Of a DNA stretch of 6,171 bases, positions 1 through 5,872 are shown piece after piece (position 1 is the first letter of the stretch; every line of letters begins with the position of its first letter). The notes under the pieces were generated by a model that did no database searches, was not told the DNA's origin, and saw only the letters and a list, made by a program, of their open reading frames with translations. The DNA comes from Herminiimonas sp. (lineage in GTDB: Bacteria > Pseudomonadota > Gammaproteobacteria > Burkholderiales > Burkholderiaceae): contig JACMQD010000332.1 of NCBI GenBank assembly GCA_014377155.1, positions 1 to 6,171 on the forward strand. The letters are read 5' to 3'. The translations under genes were made by a program, and so were the position numbers.

Positions 1-426
1 CACACCGTCATTGACGCCGAAGACGATCGTCGCGTCGACATCCTTGCCGCCGGGCGCGGAAATAATGACTTTTTTGGCGCCGCCAGCGATGTGGGCGGAG
101 GCTTTTTCCTTGGTGGTGAAGAAGCCGGTGCATTCGAGCACAACGTCGACATTCAACTCACCCCACGGGATTTCAGCCGGATTGCGTTGCGCGAAAACGC
201 GGATCTTGTCACCATTGACGATCATGAAATCACCGTCGACCGTAACGGTGCCGGGAAATTTTCCGTGGGCCGTGTCGTAACGTGTCAGATGAGCATTCGA
301 GTTGGCATCGCCGAGGTCGTTGATGGCAACGATCTGGATGTCGTTGGTCTTGCCGCCCTCGTAGTGTGCACGAAGGATGTTGCGGCCGATGCGGCCGTAG
401 CCGTTGATTGCGACGCGAATTGTCAT
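1..426 (-). CDS. gap: Glyceraldehyde-3-phosphate dehydrogenase, N-terminal part (cut by window edge)
   Basis: Cytosolic glycolytic enzyme that oxidises and phosphorylates glyceraldehyde-3-phosphate to 1,3-bisphosphoglycerate using NAD+. Only residues 1-142 of a family usually about 335 long are in the window; the rest lies beyond base 1. The start ATG (426-424) begins [16 protein letters not shown], the Rossmann dinucleotide-binding motif. It is followed by IVAINDLGD, whose Asp at the end of the second strand suits NAD+ rather than NADP+, then [18 protein letters not shown] and [19 protein letters not shown]. The catalytic Cys motif (SxSCTTN) would lie just past the window edge, so activity cannot be checked here. 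A clear AGGAG (433-437) sits 6 bases before the ATG and fixes the start. It lies 75 bases downstream of the acetyltransferase gene on the same strand, with no convincing terminator or promoter between, so co-transcription with tkt is likely. The identification is secure. Confidence 0.97.
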   Translation of the reverse strand, partial: MTIRVAINGYGRIGRNILRAHYEGGKTNDIQIVAINDLGDANSNAHLTRYDTAHGKFPGTVTVDGDFMIVNGDKIRVFAQRNPAEIPWGELNVDVVLECTGFFTTKEKASAHIAGGAKKVIISAPGGKDVDATIVFGVNDGV

Positions 427-432
427 GGTTCT

Positions 433-437
433 CTCCT
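433..437 (-). promoter_or_regulatory. Shine-Dalgarno of gap
   Basis: Reads AGGAG on the minus strand, 6 bases before the gap ATG. It is one of the two strongest ribosome binding sites in the window and suggests that gap is translated independently even if it shares an mRNA with tkt and the acetyltransferase. Confidence 0.8.
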
Positions 438-501
438 GTGAATTGTCAGCAAATTGAAATAGCAATAAAAACCACGCGAACACGGCGCCCCTGATAGCTG
501 A

Positions 502-1080
502 TCATTCGCCGCAAGCCTGCGCCAGTGCGGCCAAATCACGCCACGCATAGCCTGCCTCGATCAGATCGTCACCTTCCCATGTGTACGCTTGCTCGATCAG
601 CAATTGCGCACCCAACTGTGCAAAAAACTGCCGCGCCGGCTTGTTCTCGGTAATGACCCAGGCAATCAATCCATTTGCGCCACGGGCTGCCAACGTATTG
701 GCAACCATCGCTACCAGACGGCGACCGATTCCCGAGCGCTGCGCATGCGGCATCAGGTAGACCGCGCCAAGCTCAGCATCGAGGCCAAATTTCGCTTCCG
801 CGAGCAGATTGCCGGAGGCGAATCCGATCACGCCGTCACTGGTTTCGGCAACATACACGGCAATCATTTTGCCGGGCGCCATTGATAATACTTTTGCCCA
901 GAGCTCGGTACTTTCGCCGACATCCATTGCGTCCAGATAGGCGTCCGGCATGATGCCGCGATAAGTTACGCGCCAGCTTGCCACGCGCACGCTGGCGATT
1001 GCCACAGCATCGCCGACCGCCGCCGGACGGAGCACCACGCCCGCGTTCAAGGACGTAACCGAAGGCGAGGTTAATTTCAC
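502..1080 (-). CDS. GNAT-family N-acetyltransferase, substrate unknown
   Basis: A 192-residue protein of the Gcn5-related acetyltransferase fold, which transfers acetyl from acetyl-CoA to an amine of a small molecule or protein; the substrate cannot be told from sequence. What is seen: a start region with [17 protein letters not shown] (first strand and helix), [12 protein letters not shown] around residues 35-46, typical of one GNAT subgroup, strand [20 protein letters not shown] with the acetyl-CoA pyrophosphate loop QRSGIG at 114-119, and the C-terminal [14 protein letters not shown] (145-158) characteristic of motif B. The length is normal for the family. The start is a GTG (1080-1078) that overlaps the tkt TGA stop by 4 bases (GTGA), with only a weak purine-rich stretch upstream, so translation is probably coupled to tkt. 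It lies between tkt and gap, but nothing in it points to a role in sugar metabolism. The family call is firm; the function is open. Confidence 0.9.
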   Translation of the reverse strand: MKLTSPSVTSLNAGVVLRPAAVGDAVAIASVRVASWRVTYRGIMPDAYLDAMDVGESTELWAKVLSMAPGKMIAVYVAETSDGVIGFASGNLLAEAKFGLDAELGAVYLMPHAQRSGIGRRLVAMVANTLAARGANGLIAWVITENKPARQFFAQLGAQLLIEQAYTWEGDDLIEAGYAWRDLAALAQACGE

Positions 1081-3071
1081 GCCAGCGTTTTCTTTACGGC
1101 AGCGACGACGTTTTCGACGGTAAAGCCGAAGTGCTTGAACAGTACGCCGGCCGGTGCCGATTCACCAAACGTGTCGATGCCGATTACCGCGCCCTCGAGT
1201 CCGACGTACTTGTACCAGAAGTCCGTCACGCCAGCCTCGACCGCCACCCGCGGCAGTCCTTTGGTCAAGACACTCGCTTTGTAGGCGGCATCCTGGCGGT
1301 CGAAGACATCGGTCGATGGCATGGAGACCACGCGCACCGCGATACCCTGCTTGGCGAGTTCTTCGGCGGCATTGACCGCCAGTTCGATTTCAGAGCCGGT
1401 CGCGATCAGGATTGCCTTGGCATCGGCGGTATCTTTCAAGACATAACCGCCGCGGCGAATATTGCCGACCTGCGCCGCATCGCGTTCCTGGAAGGGCAAA
1501 TTCTGACGCGAAAAAATCAGGGTGCTGGGACCGTTCTGGCGCTTGACCGCCTGCTCCCATGCCACGGCCGATTCGACCGTATCGCAAGGACGCCAGTTGT
1601 CCAGGTTCGGAATCAGGCGCAGGCTCGATACATGCTCGACCGACTGATGCGTCGGGCCGTCCTCGCCCAGACCGATCGAATCATGGGTGAATACGAAGAT
1701 CGAACGGATCTTCATCAACGCGGCCATGCGCAGCGCATTGCGGCTGTAATCCGAGAACGTCAGGAAGGTCGCGCCGAACGGGATATGGCCGCCATGCAGC
1801 GCAATGCCGTTCATGATGGCGCTCATGCCGAATTCGCGCACGCCATAATTGATGTGATTACCGAAGACATCGGCTCGCACAGCAATACTTTCCTTCCAGT
1901 TAGTCAGGTTCGAACCGGTCAGATCGGCCGAGCCACCCAAAAATTCCGGCAGCACCGGCGCCAGCGCCTGAATTGCGTTCTGGCTGGCCTTGCGGGTTGC
2001 AATGGTTTCCTTCTTGTCGATGCAGGTGCCAATATAAGCATCGACCGTTGCAGCGAAGTTACCAGGTAACTCACCCTTCATGCGACGCAGCAGTTCACCA
2101 GCCTTTTGGGGGAAACGTTCGCTGTAGGCCGTGAATAACTGGTCTGCATCGTGCTCCAGCGCACTGCCCCGGGCTTTTGCATCCCATGCGGCATAGACTT
2201 CGGCCGGGATTTCGAACGGCGCCGACGACCAGCCAAGTGCTTCGCGCACGATGGCAATTTCTTTGTCACCGAGTGCGGCGCCATGCACCTTGTCGGTACC
2301 TTGCAGGTTCGGCGACCCTTTGCCGATGACGGTCTTGGCGCAGATCAGCGTGGGCTTGTCGGCGCCTTTGGCCGACGTAATCGCCGCATCGACTGCCGCG
2401 ACATCGTGACCGTCGACATCGCGCACGACGTTCCAGCCATACGCTTCGAATCGCTTCGGCGTGTCATCGCCGAACCAGCCTGCCACATGTCCATCGATCG
2501 AAATGCCATTGTCGTCATAGATCACGATGAGTTTCGACAGGCGCAGCACACCGGCCAGCGAACAGGCCTCATGCGAAATGCCCTCCATCAGACAACCGTC
2601 ACCGACGAATGCATAAGTGTTGTGATCGACGACATCGAAGCCCGGCTCGTTGAATTCGGACGCCAGCAATTTTTCGGCGAGCGCCATGCCCACTGCATTC
2701 GCCAGTCCCTGTCCGAGCGGACCGGTGGTGGTTTCGATTCCCGGCGTGATGTCGACTTCGGGATGGCCCGGTGTCTTCGAGTGCAACTGGCGGAAATTGC
2801 GCAACTCGTCCATCGACAAGTCGTAACCGGTCAGGTGCAGCAATGCATAATGCAGCATCGAACCATGACCGTTCGACAAAACGAAGCGGTCCCGATTGGC
2901 CCATTTCGGATTGGCTGGATTATGACGGTAGTGTCCGGACCAAAGCGCAACAGCGATTTCCGCCATCCCCATCGGCATGCCGGGGTGGCCGGAATTGGCC
3001 TTTTGTACGGCGTCCATTGCCAATGCGCGAATTGCGTTGGCCATCTGTTTGGTCGGGAGCATGGTAGTCAT
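1077..3071 (-). CDS. tkt: Transketolase
   Basis: Thiamine-diphosphate enzyme of the non-oxidative pentose phosphate pathway. It moves two-carbon units between ketose and aldose phosphates and yields glyceraldehyde-3-phosphate, the substrate of the gap product encoded downstream. Full length at 664 residues, normal for bacterial transketolases. Visible in order: [12 protein letters not shown] with the conserved His at 29, NGHGSMLHY (His69), PGHPE (His103), the ThDP/metal signature GDG (157-159) through DDN (Asn188), KVHGA (His263), GSADLTGSN at 380-388, the catalytic glutamate in REFGM (Glu413), and [13 protein letters not shown] (464-476) with the conserved His475. All key residues are present, so the enzyme should be active. 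The start used is the ATG at 3071-3069; a second ATG is codon 4 (3062-3060). Neither has a strong Shine-Dalgarno. The downstream acetyltransferase overlaps its stop codon by 4 bases. A candidate promoter lies about 50 bases upstream. Confidence 0.98.
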   Translation of the reverse strand: MTTMLPTKQMANAIRALAMDAVQKANSGHPGMPMGMAEIAVALWSGHYRHNPANPKWANRDRFVLSNGHGSMLHYALLHLTGYDLSMDELRNFRQLHSKTPGHPEVDITPGIETTTGPLGQGLANAVGMALAEKLLASEFNEPGFDVVDHNTYAFVGDGCLMEGISHEACSLAGVLRLSKLIVIYDDNGISIDGHVAGWFGDDTPKRFEAYGWNVVRDVDGHDVAAVDAAITSAKGADKPTLICAKTVIGKGSPNLQGTDKVHGAALGDKEIAIVREALGWSSAPFEIPAEVYAAWDAKARGSALEHDADQLFTAYSERFPQKAGELLRRMKGELPGNFAATVDAYIGTCIDKKETIATRKASQNAIQALAPVLPEFLGGSADLTGSNLTNWKESIAVRADVFGNHINYGVREFGMSAIMNGIALHGGHIPFGATFLTFSDYSRNALRMAALMKIRSIFVFTHDSIGLGEDGPTHQSVEHVSSLRLIPNLDNWRPCDTVESAVAWEQAVKRQNGPSTLIFSRQNLPFQERDAAQVGNIRRGGYVLKDTADAKAILIATGSEIELAVNAAEELAKQGIAVRVVSMPSTDVFDRQDAAYKASVLTKGLPRVAVEAGVTDFWYKYVGLEGAVIGIDTFGESAPAGVLFKHFGFTVENVVAAVKKTLA

Positions 3072-3106
3072 GGTTTCAGTTCGGAAGCGTTCGAATGGGA
3101 GGTGAT

Positions 3107-3121
3107 GCTTTGCTGCAAAGC
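3107..3121. repeat. Perfect 7+1+7 palindrome at the predicted tkt transcription start
   Basis: GCTTTGC-T-GCAAAGC is a perfect inverted repeat with a single central base. It lies immediately downstream of the tkt -10 box and spans the predicted +1 to about +14, a classic place for a repressor operator. It could alternatively form a tight hairpin, though a one-base loop disfavours that. No regulator is recognised for this sequence. Confidence 0.5.
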
Positions 3122-3126
3122 CGCAT

Positions 3127-3156
3127 ATTTTACCAGAGTGCCGACCTCATTTTGAA
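3127..3156 (-). promoter_or_regulatory. Candidate sigma70 promoter of the tkt cluster (extended -10)
   Basis: On the minus strand, TTCAAA (3156-3151, 4 of 6 to the -35 consensus) is followed after 18 bases by TAAAAT (3132-3127, 5 of 6 to the -10 consensus). TGG stands directly before the -10, giving an extended -10 (TGnTAAAAT). The predicted transcription start is near 3120, leaving a leader of about 48 bases before the tkt ATG. This is a match by eye and has not been tested. Confidence 0.55.
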
Positions 3157-3289
3157 ATTGTGCTTTGTCGTGTGACGATATCCTGCGCAAGATTACCAGG
3201 AACGATCGGCGCATAGCCGGCGAGATAAAGTCCACATAGTGGTCGCCGAACGTTGGCACCCGACGGTGTACCGAGATCGAATTGCCTTC
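3157..3289. other. Divergent intergenic region with no gene seen
   Basis: This lies between the minus-strand tkt promoter and the plus-strand promoter of the broken hydrolase gene. I find no recognisable protein in any frame. It holds a short inverted repeat CCAC-ATA-GTGG at 3232-3242 and a short CGGC/GCCG repeat near 3207-3219, both too small to interpret. Open frames crossing it on the minus strand resemble nothing I know. Confidence 0.5.
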
Positions 3290-3295
3290 TATAAT
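3290..3295 (+). promoter_or_regulatory. Candidate -10 box of the broken hydrolase gene
   Basis: A perfect TATAAT. The best -35 at a 17-base spacing (TGTACC, 3267-3272) matches only 3 of 6, so the promoter may be weak or need an activator. The predicted start near 3302 gives a leader of about 54 bases to the ATG at 3356, with the AGGAG site inside it. It points to former, and perhaps continuing, transcription of the truncated gene. Confidence 0.5.
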
Positions 3296-3344
3296 GGAGC
3301 CGCAGTGTCGAGACATCCCATTCCTCCCATTCAAAAAATCGCAA

Positions 3345-3349
3345 AGGAG
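3345..3349 (+). promoter_or_regulatory. Shine-Dalgarno surviving in front of the broken hydrolase gene
   Basis: AGGAG within AAAGGAG, 6 bases before the ATG at 3356-3358. This is the best ribosome binding site on the plus strand of the window. It now leads into a 43-codon frame that is not the hydrolase frame and ends at TGA 3485-3487. Confidence 0.6.
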
Positions 3350-3355
3350 ACAAAC

Positions 3356-3569
3356 ATGCAACATTCCAGCCACGAAACAGCAAGCAGACTTGAAGCAGAT
3401 GATCTGGTCGGTCGCCGAACAAATCAGCAAGCTATCGGACGCCTTCGAACTGATGCCCGGCGACCTGATTTATTCCGGCACGTCTGAAAACGTCGGTCCG
3501 GTCGTGCGGGGTGATTTGATGGAAGGGCATGTCGACGGCTTGCTGAACACCAGTGTAAAGGTCGTCTAA
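3356..3569 (+). pseudogene. Internally deleted fumarylacetoacetate-hydrolase (FAH) family gene, C-terminal remnant
   Basis: From about 3360 to the TAA at 3567-3569 one frame encodes the last ~65-68 residues of an FAH-family enzyme. These enzymes hydrolyse fumarylpyruvate, acylpyruvates or related diketo acids in aromatic-compound breakdown. Seen in order: ATKQQADLKQMIWSVAEQI, FELMPGDLIYSGTSENVGPV, RGDLMEGHVDGL and a terminal SVKVV. In family members this stretch ends a protein of roughly 210-230 residues. The N-terminal region with the YCVGRNY-like motif and the metal-binding acidic residues is absent. The surviving ATG (3356-3358) with AGGAG and an upstream -10 box reads one frame away from the FAH frame, and no suitable start lies in the FAH frame just upstream. 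The simplest reading is an internal, out-of-frame deletion that kept the gene's two ends. The GTP motif usual in the family reads GTS here. Good preservation of the remnant suggests a recent event. Confidence 0.8.
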
Positions 3570-3679
3570 AATGCAGACGGACTGCTCGATGCTGTCGCTG
3601 CAGCCTTCCTTTACTTGACGGAAAACCCCTCAGCTGCATCGTGTGTGTTGAGCCCATGTCCAATTTGCCGGAGACCGCC
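3570..3679 (+). other. Spacer between hydrolase remnant and VOC gene
   Basis: No convincing gene. An ATG at 3571 opens only 15 codons (TGA 3616-3618). A TTGACG at 3615-3620 resembles a -35 box, but the sequence 17 bases on (ATCGTG) is a poor -10, so a promoter for the VOC gene is possible but not supported. No terminator with a T-run is seen. Confidence 0.4.
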
Positions 3680-4108
3680 ATGTCGAATTTTTGTCCGCCA
3701 GATACGCCGACGCTGACACCATACCTGGCCGTACAGGATGCTGCGCGTTCGATTGCCTTTTACGAATCGGCGTTCGGCCTGAGCCTGATGTTCAAGCATG
3801 AAATGGACAATCGGATCGTTCATGCGCAGATGGGCTTGAACGGACAGCAGCTTGTGATGTTCGCCCCGGAAAATGCGTTCGGCATGACGGCCAAGGCGCC
3901 GGCCACCACGAAGGTCGAGGCGCCTTTTTCGATGTATGTCTATGTCGCCAATGTCGATCGGATGCATGAAAAGGCCATCGCGGCAGGCTGCACCTCTCGC
4001 ATGGCGCCGGACAATACATTTTGGGGTGAGCGCTATTGCCAGGTCGAAGACATCAATGGCTACCGCTGGGGCTTCGCCAGCGTGCTGACATCGCCGGGCC
4101 ATCAGTAG
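3680..4108 (+). CDS. VOC (glyoxalase/bleomycin-resistance) superfamily protein, PhnB-like
   Basis: A 142-residue cytosolic protein of the vicinal-oxygen-chelate fold. PhnB-like members are mostly uncharacterised; some VOC proteins are metal-dependent lyases, dioxygenases or antibiotic-binding proteins, and no reaction can be assigned here. Two beta-alpha-beta-beta-beta halves are visible: LTPYLAVQDAARSIAFYESAFG (12-33) with VHAQMGLNGQQLVMF (47-61), then MYVYVANVDRMHEKAIAAGC (85-104) with FWGERYCQVEDINGYRWGFA (114-133). The second block matches the PhnB-like pattern FWGDRYGxxxDPFGHxW, but the usual His is Tyr128 here. The chosen ATG (3680-3682) has GGAG (3670-3673) 6 bases before it; an in-frame ATG at 3656 and a GTG at 3641 would add 8 or 13 residues but lack as good a site. 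rsmE begins 25 bases after its stop, so the two may be co-transcribed. The family is confident, the function unknown. Confidence 0.88.
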   Translation: MSNFCPPDTPTLTPYLAVQDAARSIAFYESAFGLSLMFKHEMDNRIVHAQMGLNGQQLVMFAPENAFGMTAKAPATTKVEAPFSMYVYVANVDRMHEKAIAAGCTSRMAPDNTFWGERYCQVEDINGYRWGFASVLTSPGHQ

Positions 4109-4133
4109 TCGTCCGCGTATTAACGGGTATTCC

Positions 4134-4859
4134 ATGCCACGATTTTTTTGTCCGCAACCGCTCGCCATCGGTCAACTGATCGCGCTGCCGGACCATGTCG
4201 CGCACCATGTGCAAGTACTGCGCATGACCATTGGCGATTGCATCACCCTCTTCAATGGCGAAGGCGGCGAATATGTGGCGACGCTGGCGACAATCGAGAA
4301 GCGCCGCGCCAGCGCCGAAGTCAAGACATTCTCGCCGCGCGAAGCGGAGCTGCCTTATGCTGTCACCCTGGCACAAGCTTTGCCGGAAGCCTCCAAGATG
4401 GACTGGATCATTGAAAAGTCAGTCGAGCTCGGCGTCACGGCAATCCAGCCTTTGTCTGCGCAGCGCTGCGTGGTCAGGCTCACGGCGGAGCGCGCGGCAA
4501 AGAAAAACGAACACTGGCAAGGCATCATCGTCGCCGCAGCCGAGCAGTGCGGTCGCAACCGACTGGCGCATCTGGCCGATTCGACCGATTTCACTACCTG
4601 GATCGGGCAGCAGGATTTGCATATACGCATTCTGCTGAGTCCGCGCGCAGAACAATCGTTGTCAGACTGGGCGCGTCACCACCCGCCGCAAGCCGTCGCG
4701 CTCGTCATCGGGCCGGAAGGCGGATTTACCGATGCCGAAGAAGACAGGGCCCGCGCGCAGGGCGTCCTGTGCCTGTCGATCGGACCGCGGGTCTTACGCA
4801 CCGAAACGGCAGGCATGGCAGCCCTGGCCGCGATCAACGCCGTGTGGGGTGCCATGTAA
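4134..4859 (+). CDS. rsmE: 16S rRNA (uracil-1498-N3)-methyltransferase RsmE
   Basis: Methylates N3 of U1498 in helix 44 of 16S rRNA, acting on the assembled 30S subunit with S-adenosylmethionine. The protein has 241 residues, normal for the family. The N-terminal PUA-like RNA-binding part is seen as PRFFCPQPL and HHVQVLRMTIGDCITLFNGEGGEY (residues 24-47). The SPOUT methyltransferase domain follows: KMDWIIEKSVELGVTAIQPL (88-107), the helix ending in AAAEQCGRNR (134-143), VIGPEGGFTDAEED (191-204) and the trefoil-knot SAM site SIGPRVLRTETAGMAAL (215-231). All of the usual motifs are intact. The start ATG (4134) gives the expected MPRFF beginning; its ribosome binding site is weak (ACGGGT). It lies 25 bases after the VOC gene and 88 bases before the MtfA-family gene, all on the plus strand. 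The assignment is secure. Confidence 0.97.
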   Translation: MPRFFCPQPLAIGQLIALPDHVAHHVQVLRMTIGDCITLFNGEGGEYVATLATIEKRRASAEVKTFSPREAELPYAVTLAQALPEASKMDWIIEKSVELGVTAIQPLSAQRCVVRLTAERAAKKNEHWQGIIVAAAEQCGRNRLAHLADSTDFTTWIGQQDLHIRILLSPRAEQSLSDWARHHPPQAVALVIGPEGGFTDAEEDRARAQGVLCLSIGPRVLRTETAGMAALAAINAVWGAM

Positions 4860-4872
4860 GTCGTTCGATTAC

Positions 4873-4894
4873 CTTGCGGGTCATTCACCGCAAG
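4873..4894. repeat. Inverted repeat after rsmE (7-bp stem, 8-base loop)
   Basis: CTTGCGG (4873-4879) and CCGCAAG (4888-4894) are perfect complements around an 8-base loop, starting 14 bases after the rsmE stop. The RNA would form a hairpin, but it is followed by CACCGAAAAAATCC rather than a U-run, so it is not a standard intrinsic terminator. It may stabilise the rsmE 3' end, attenuate transcription, or mean nothing. Confidence 0.4.
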
Positions 4895-4917
4895 CACCGA
4901 AAAAATCCTTTTACGAA

Positions 4918-4933
4918 CAGCGCCGCAGCGCTG
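4918..4933. repeat. Inverted repeat just upstream of the MtfA-family gene
   Basis: CAGCGC-CGCA-GCGCTG is a perfect 6-bp stem with a 4-base loop ending 14 bases before the ATG at 4948. As RNA it would overlap the place where a ribosome binding site should be, and no Shine-Dalgarno is evident there. It could limit translation; this is inference only. Confidence 0.4.
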
Positions 4934-4947
4934 ATCACGATACGACC

Positions 4948-5787
4948 ATGAAATGGTTTAACCAGTTATTCCAGCGCGAGCCGCAGCGAATTCCCGCTCC
5001 TCTGTGGCTGGCGAGTGTTACGCGACTGCGCTTCCTGCAACGTTTGTCGGTGGATGAACGCTTACGCCTCAAGGATCTGGCCGAAACAATTCTGGCGACC
5101 AAGAACTTTTCCGGCGCTGGCGGTTTCGTGCTGACGGATGAAATCGCGGTGCTTATTGCGGCCCAGGCCGCCTTGCCGATACTGAACTTGACGATTGACC
5201 TGTACGACGACTTGCATGACATCATTGTCTATCCGACCGAATTCATCGTCCCGCATAGTGAAGTCGATGAAGCCGGCGTCGTGCATGAGTGGCATGAACC
5301 AGTGGCCGGCGAAGCGCTGGGCGCCGGCGGCGCGATCGCCCTGTCCTGGGAAGATGTCGAACAGGGTGAACACCCGGATGCCAGTTTCAATGTTTTGATC
5401 CACGAATTCGTGCACAAAATCGACATGGGCCATGGCGATGCGAACGGCTGTCCTCCTTTCCTCGCCGCTTATCATCAGGAACTGAAGGCCGTCGAGTGGC
5501 AACGCGAATTTTCAGAAGCTTATGCCGACTTCCGGAATGCGGTCGACACCCTCGAGGAACAGCTGCCGGACGATGTCGATCTCGACGACCCGGCGGTAGC
5601 AGCGCTGTACGATGCATTATTTTCAACACTCCCCATGGATCCGTATGCCGCAATCGATCCTGCCGAATTCTTTGCAGTAGCGTCGGAAGCATTTTTCGTC
5701 AAGCCGGCGCCGCTAGCGCAGTGCTACCCTGAAATCTATCGGTTGATGCGACTCTATTATGGTCAAAATACGCTGCCGAATCGCTGA
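4948..5787 (+). CDS. mtfA: MtfA-family zinc-dependent peptidase
   Basis: A 279-residue soluble protein of the MtfA (Mlc titration factor A) family, a gluzincin-like metallopeptidase. In E. coli, MtfA (265 residues) binds the glucose repressor Mlc and has aminopeptidase activity; the partner or substrate in this organism is unknown. Family features seen: PLWLASVTRLRFLQRLSVDE near residues 18-37, GGFVLTDEIAVLIAAQAALPILNL (58-81), IIVYPTEFIVP (92-102), the zinc motif HEFVHKID (152-159; ligands His152 and His156, catalytic Glu153), and IDPAEFFAVASEAFF (236-250), whose glutamates (240, 247) should include the third zinc ligand. There is no signal peptide or membrane segment. The ATG at 4948 (MKWFNQLFQ) is preferred over an in-frame ATG at 4732, which would overlap rsmE by 128 bases and read as non-family sequence. 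No clear ribosome binding site is visible. The stop at 5785-5787 lies 85 bases before ribF. Confidence 0.93.
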   Translation: MKWFNQLFQREPQRIPAPLWLASVTRLRFLQRLSVDERLRLKDLAETILATKNFSGAGGFVLTDEIAVLIAAQAALPILNLTIDLYDDLHDIIVYPTEFIVPHSEVDEAGVVHEWHEPVAGEALGAGGAIALSWEDVEQGEHPDASFNVLIHEFVHKIDMGHGDANGCPPFLAAYHQELKAVEWQREFSEAYADFRNAVDTLEEQLPDDVDLDDPAVAALYDALFSTLPMDPYAAIDPAEFFAVASEAFFVKPAPLAQCYPEIYRLMRLYYGQNTLPNR

Positions 5788-5836
5788 TTACGGACCTGCT
5801 ACGTCTTGCAACGAAGGAAACTCAGGCGAAAGCATT

Positions 5837-5842
5837 TATAAT
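5837..5842 (+). promoter_or_regulatory. Candidate -10 box of ribF
   Basis: A perfect TATAAT in the gap between mtfA and ribF, predicting a start near 5849 and a leader of about 24 bases. No -35-like hexamer stands at 16-19 bases; TTGCAA (5806-5811) is 25 bases away. The leader is far too short for an FMN riboswitch, which controls riboflavin genes in some bacteria. Confidence 0.4.
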
Positions 5843-5872
5843 CCAAGGCTATTTGACAGCTTCTTTTCCGAT

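Noticed and set aside
427..501. Promoter or terminator between the acetyltransferase gene and gap
   Set aside because: No hairpin with a T-run and no pair of -35/-10 hexamers at proper spacing was found on the minus strand.
1131..3155. Long open frames on the plus strand (312 and 334 codons) opposite tkt
   Set aside because: They lie antisense to an intact transketolase, resemble no protein family, and are the usual result of GC-rich third positions in the true gene.
3068..3430. 120-codon minus-strand frame upstream of tkt
   Set aside because: It covers the promoter region and the hydrolase remnant antisense, has no recognisable domain, and overlaps the tkt start.
3571..3618. Tiny 15-codon frame starting just after the hydrolase stop (TAAAATG)
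   Set aside because: Too short, no family likeness, and no ribosome binding site; probably chance.
3615..3643. TTGACG as a -35 for the VOC gene
   Set aside because: The matching -10 position reads ATCGTG, a poor match, so no promoter is claimed.
4732..4947. N-terminal extension of the MtfA-family gene from an ATG at 4732
   Set aside because: It would overlap rsmE by 128 bases, and the added residues do not resemble the family; MKWF at 4948 is the expected start.
5788..5872. FMN riboswitch before ribF
   Set aside because: The gap is only 85 bases and lacks the conserved RFN-element blocks.
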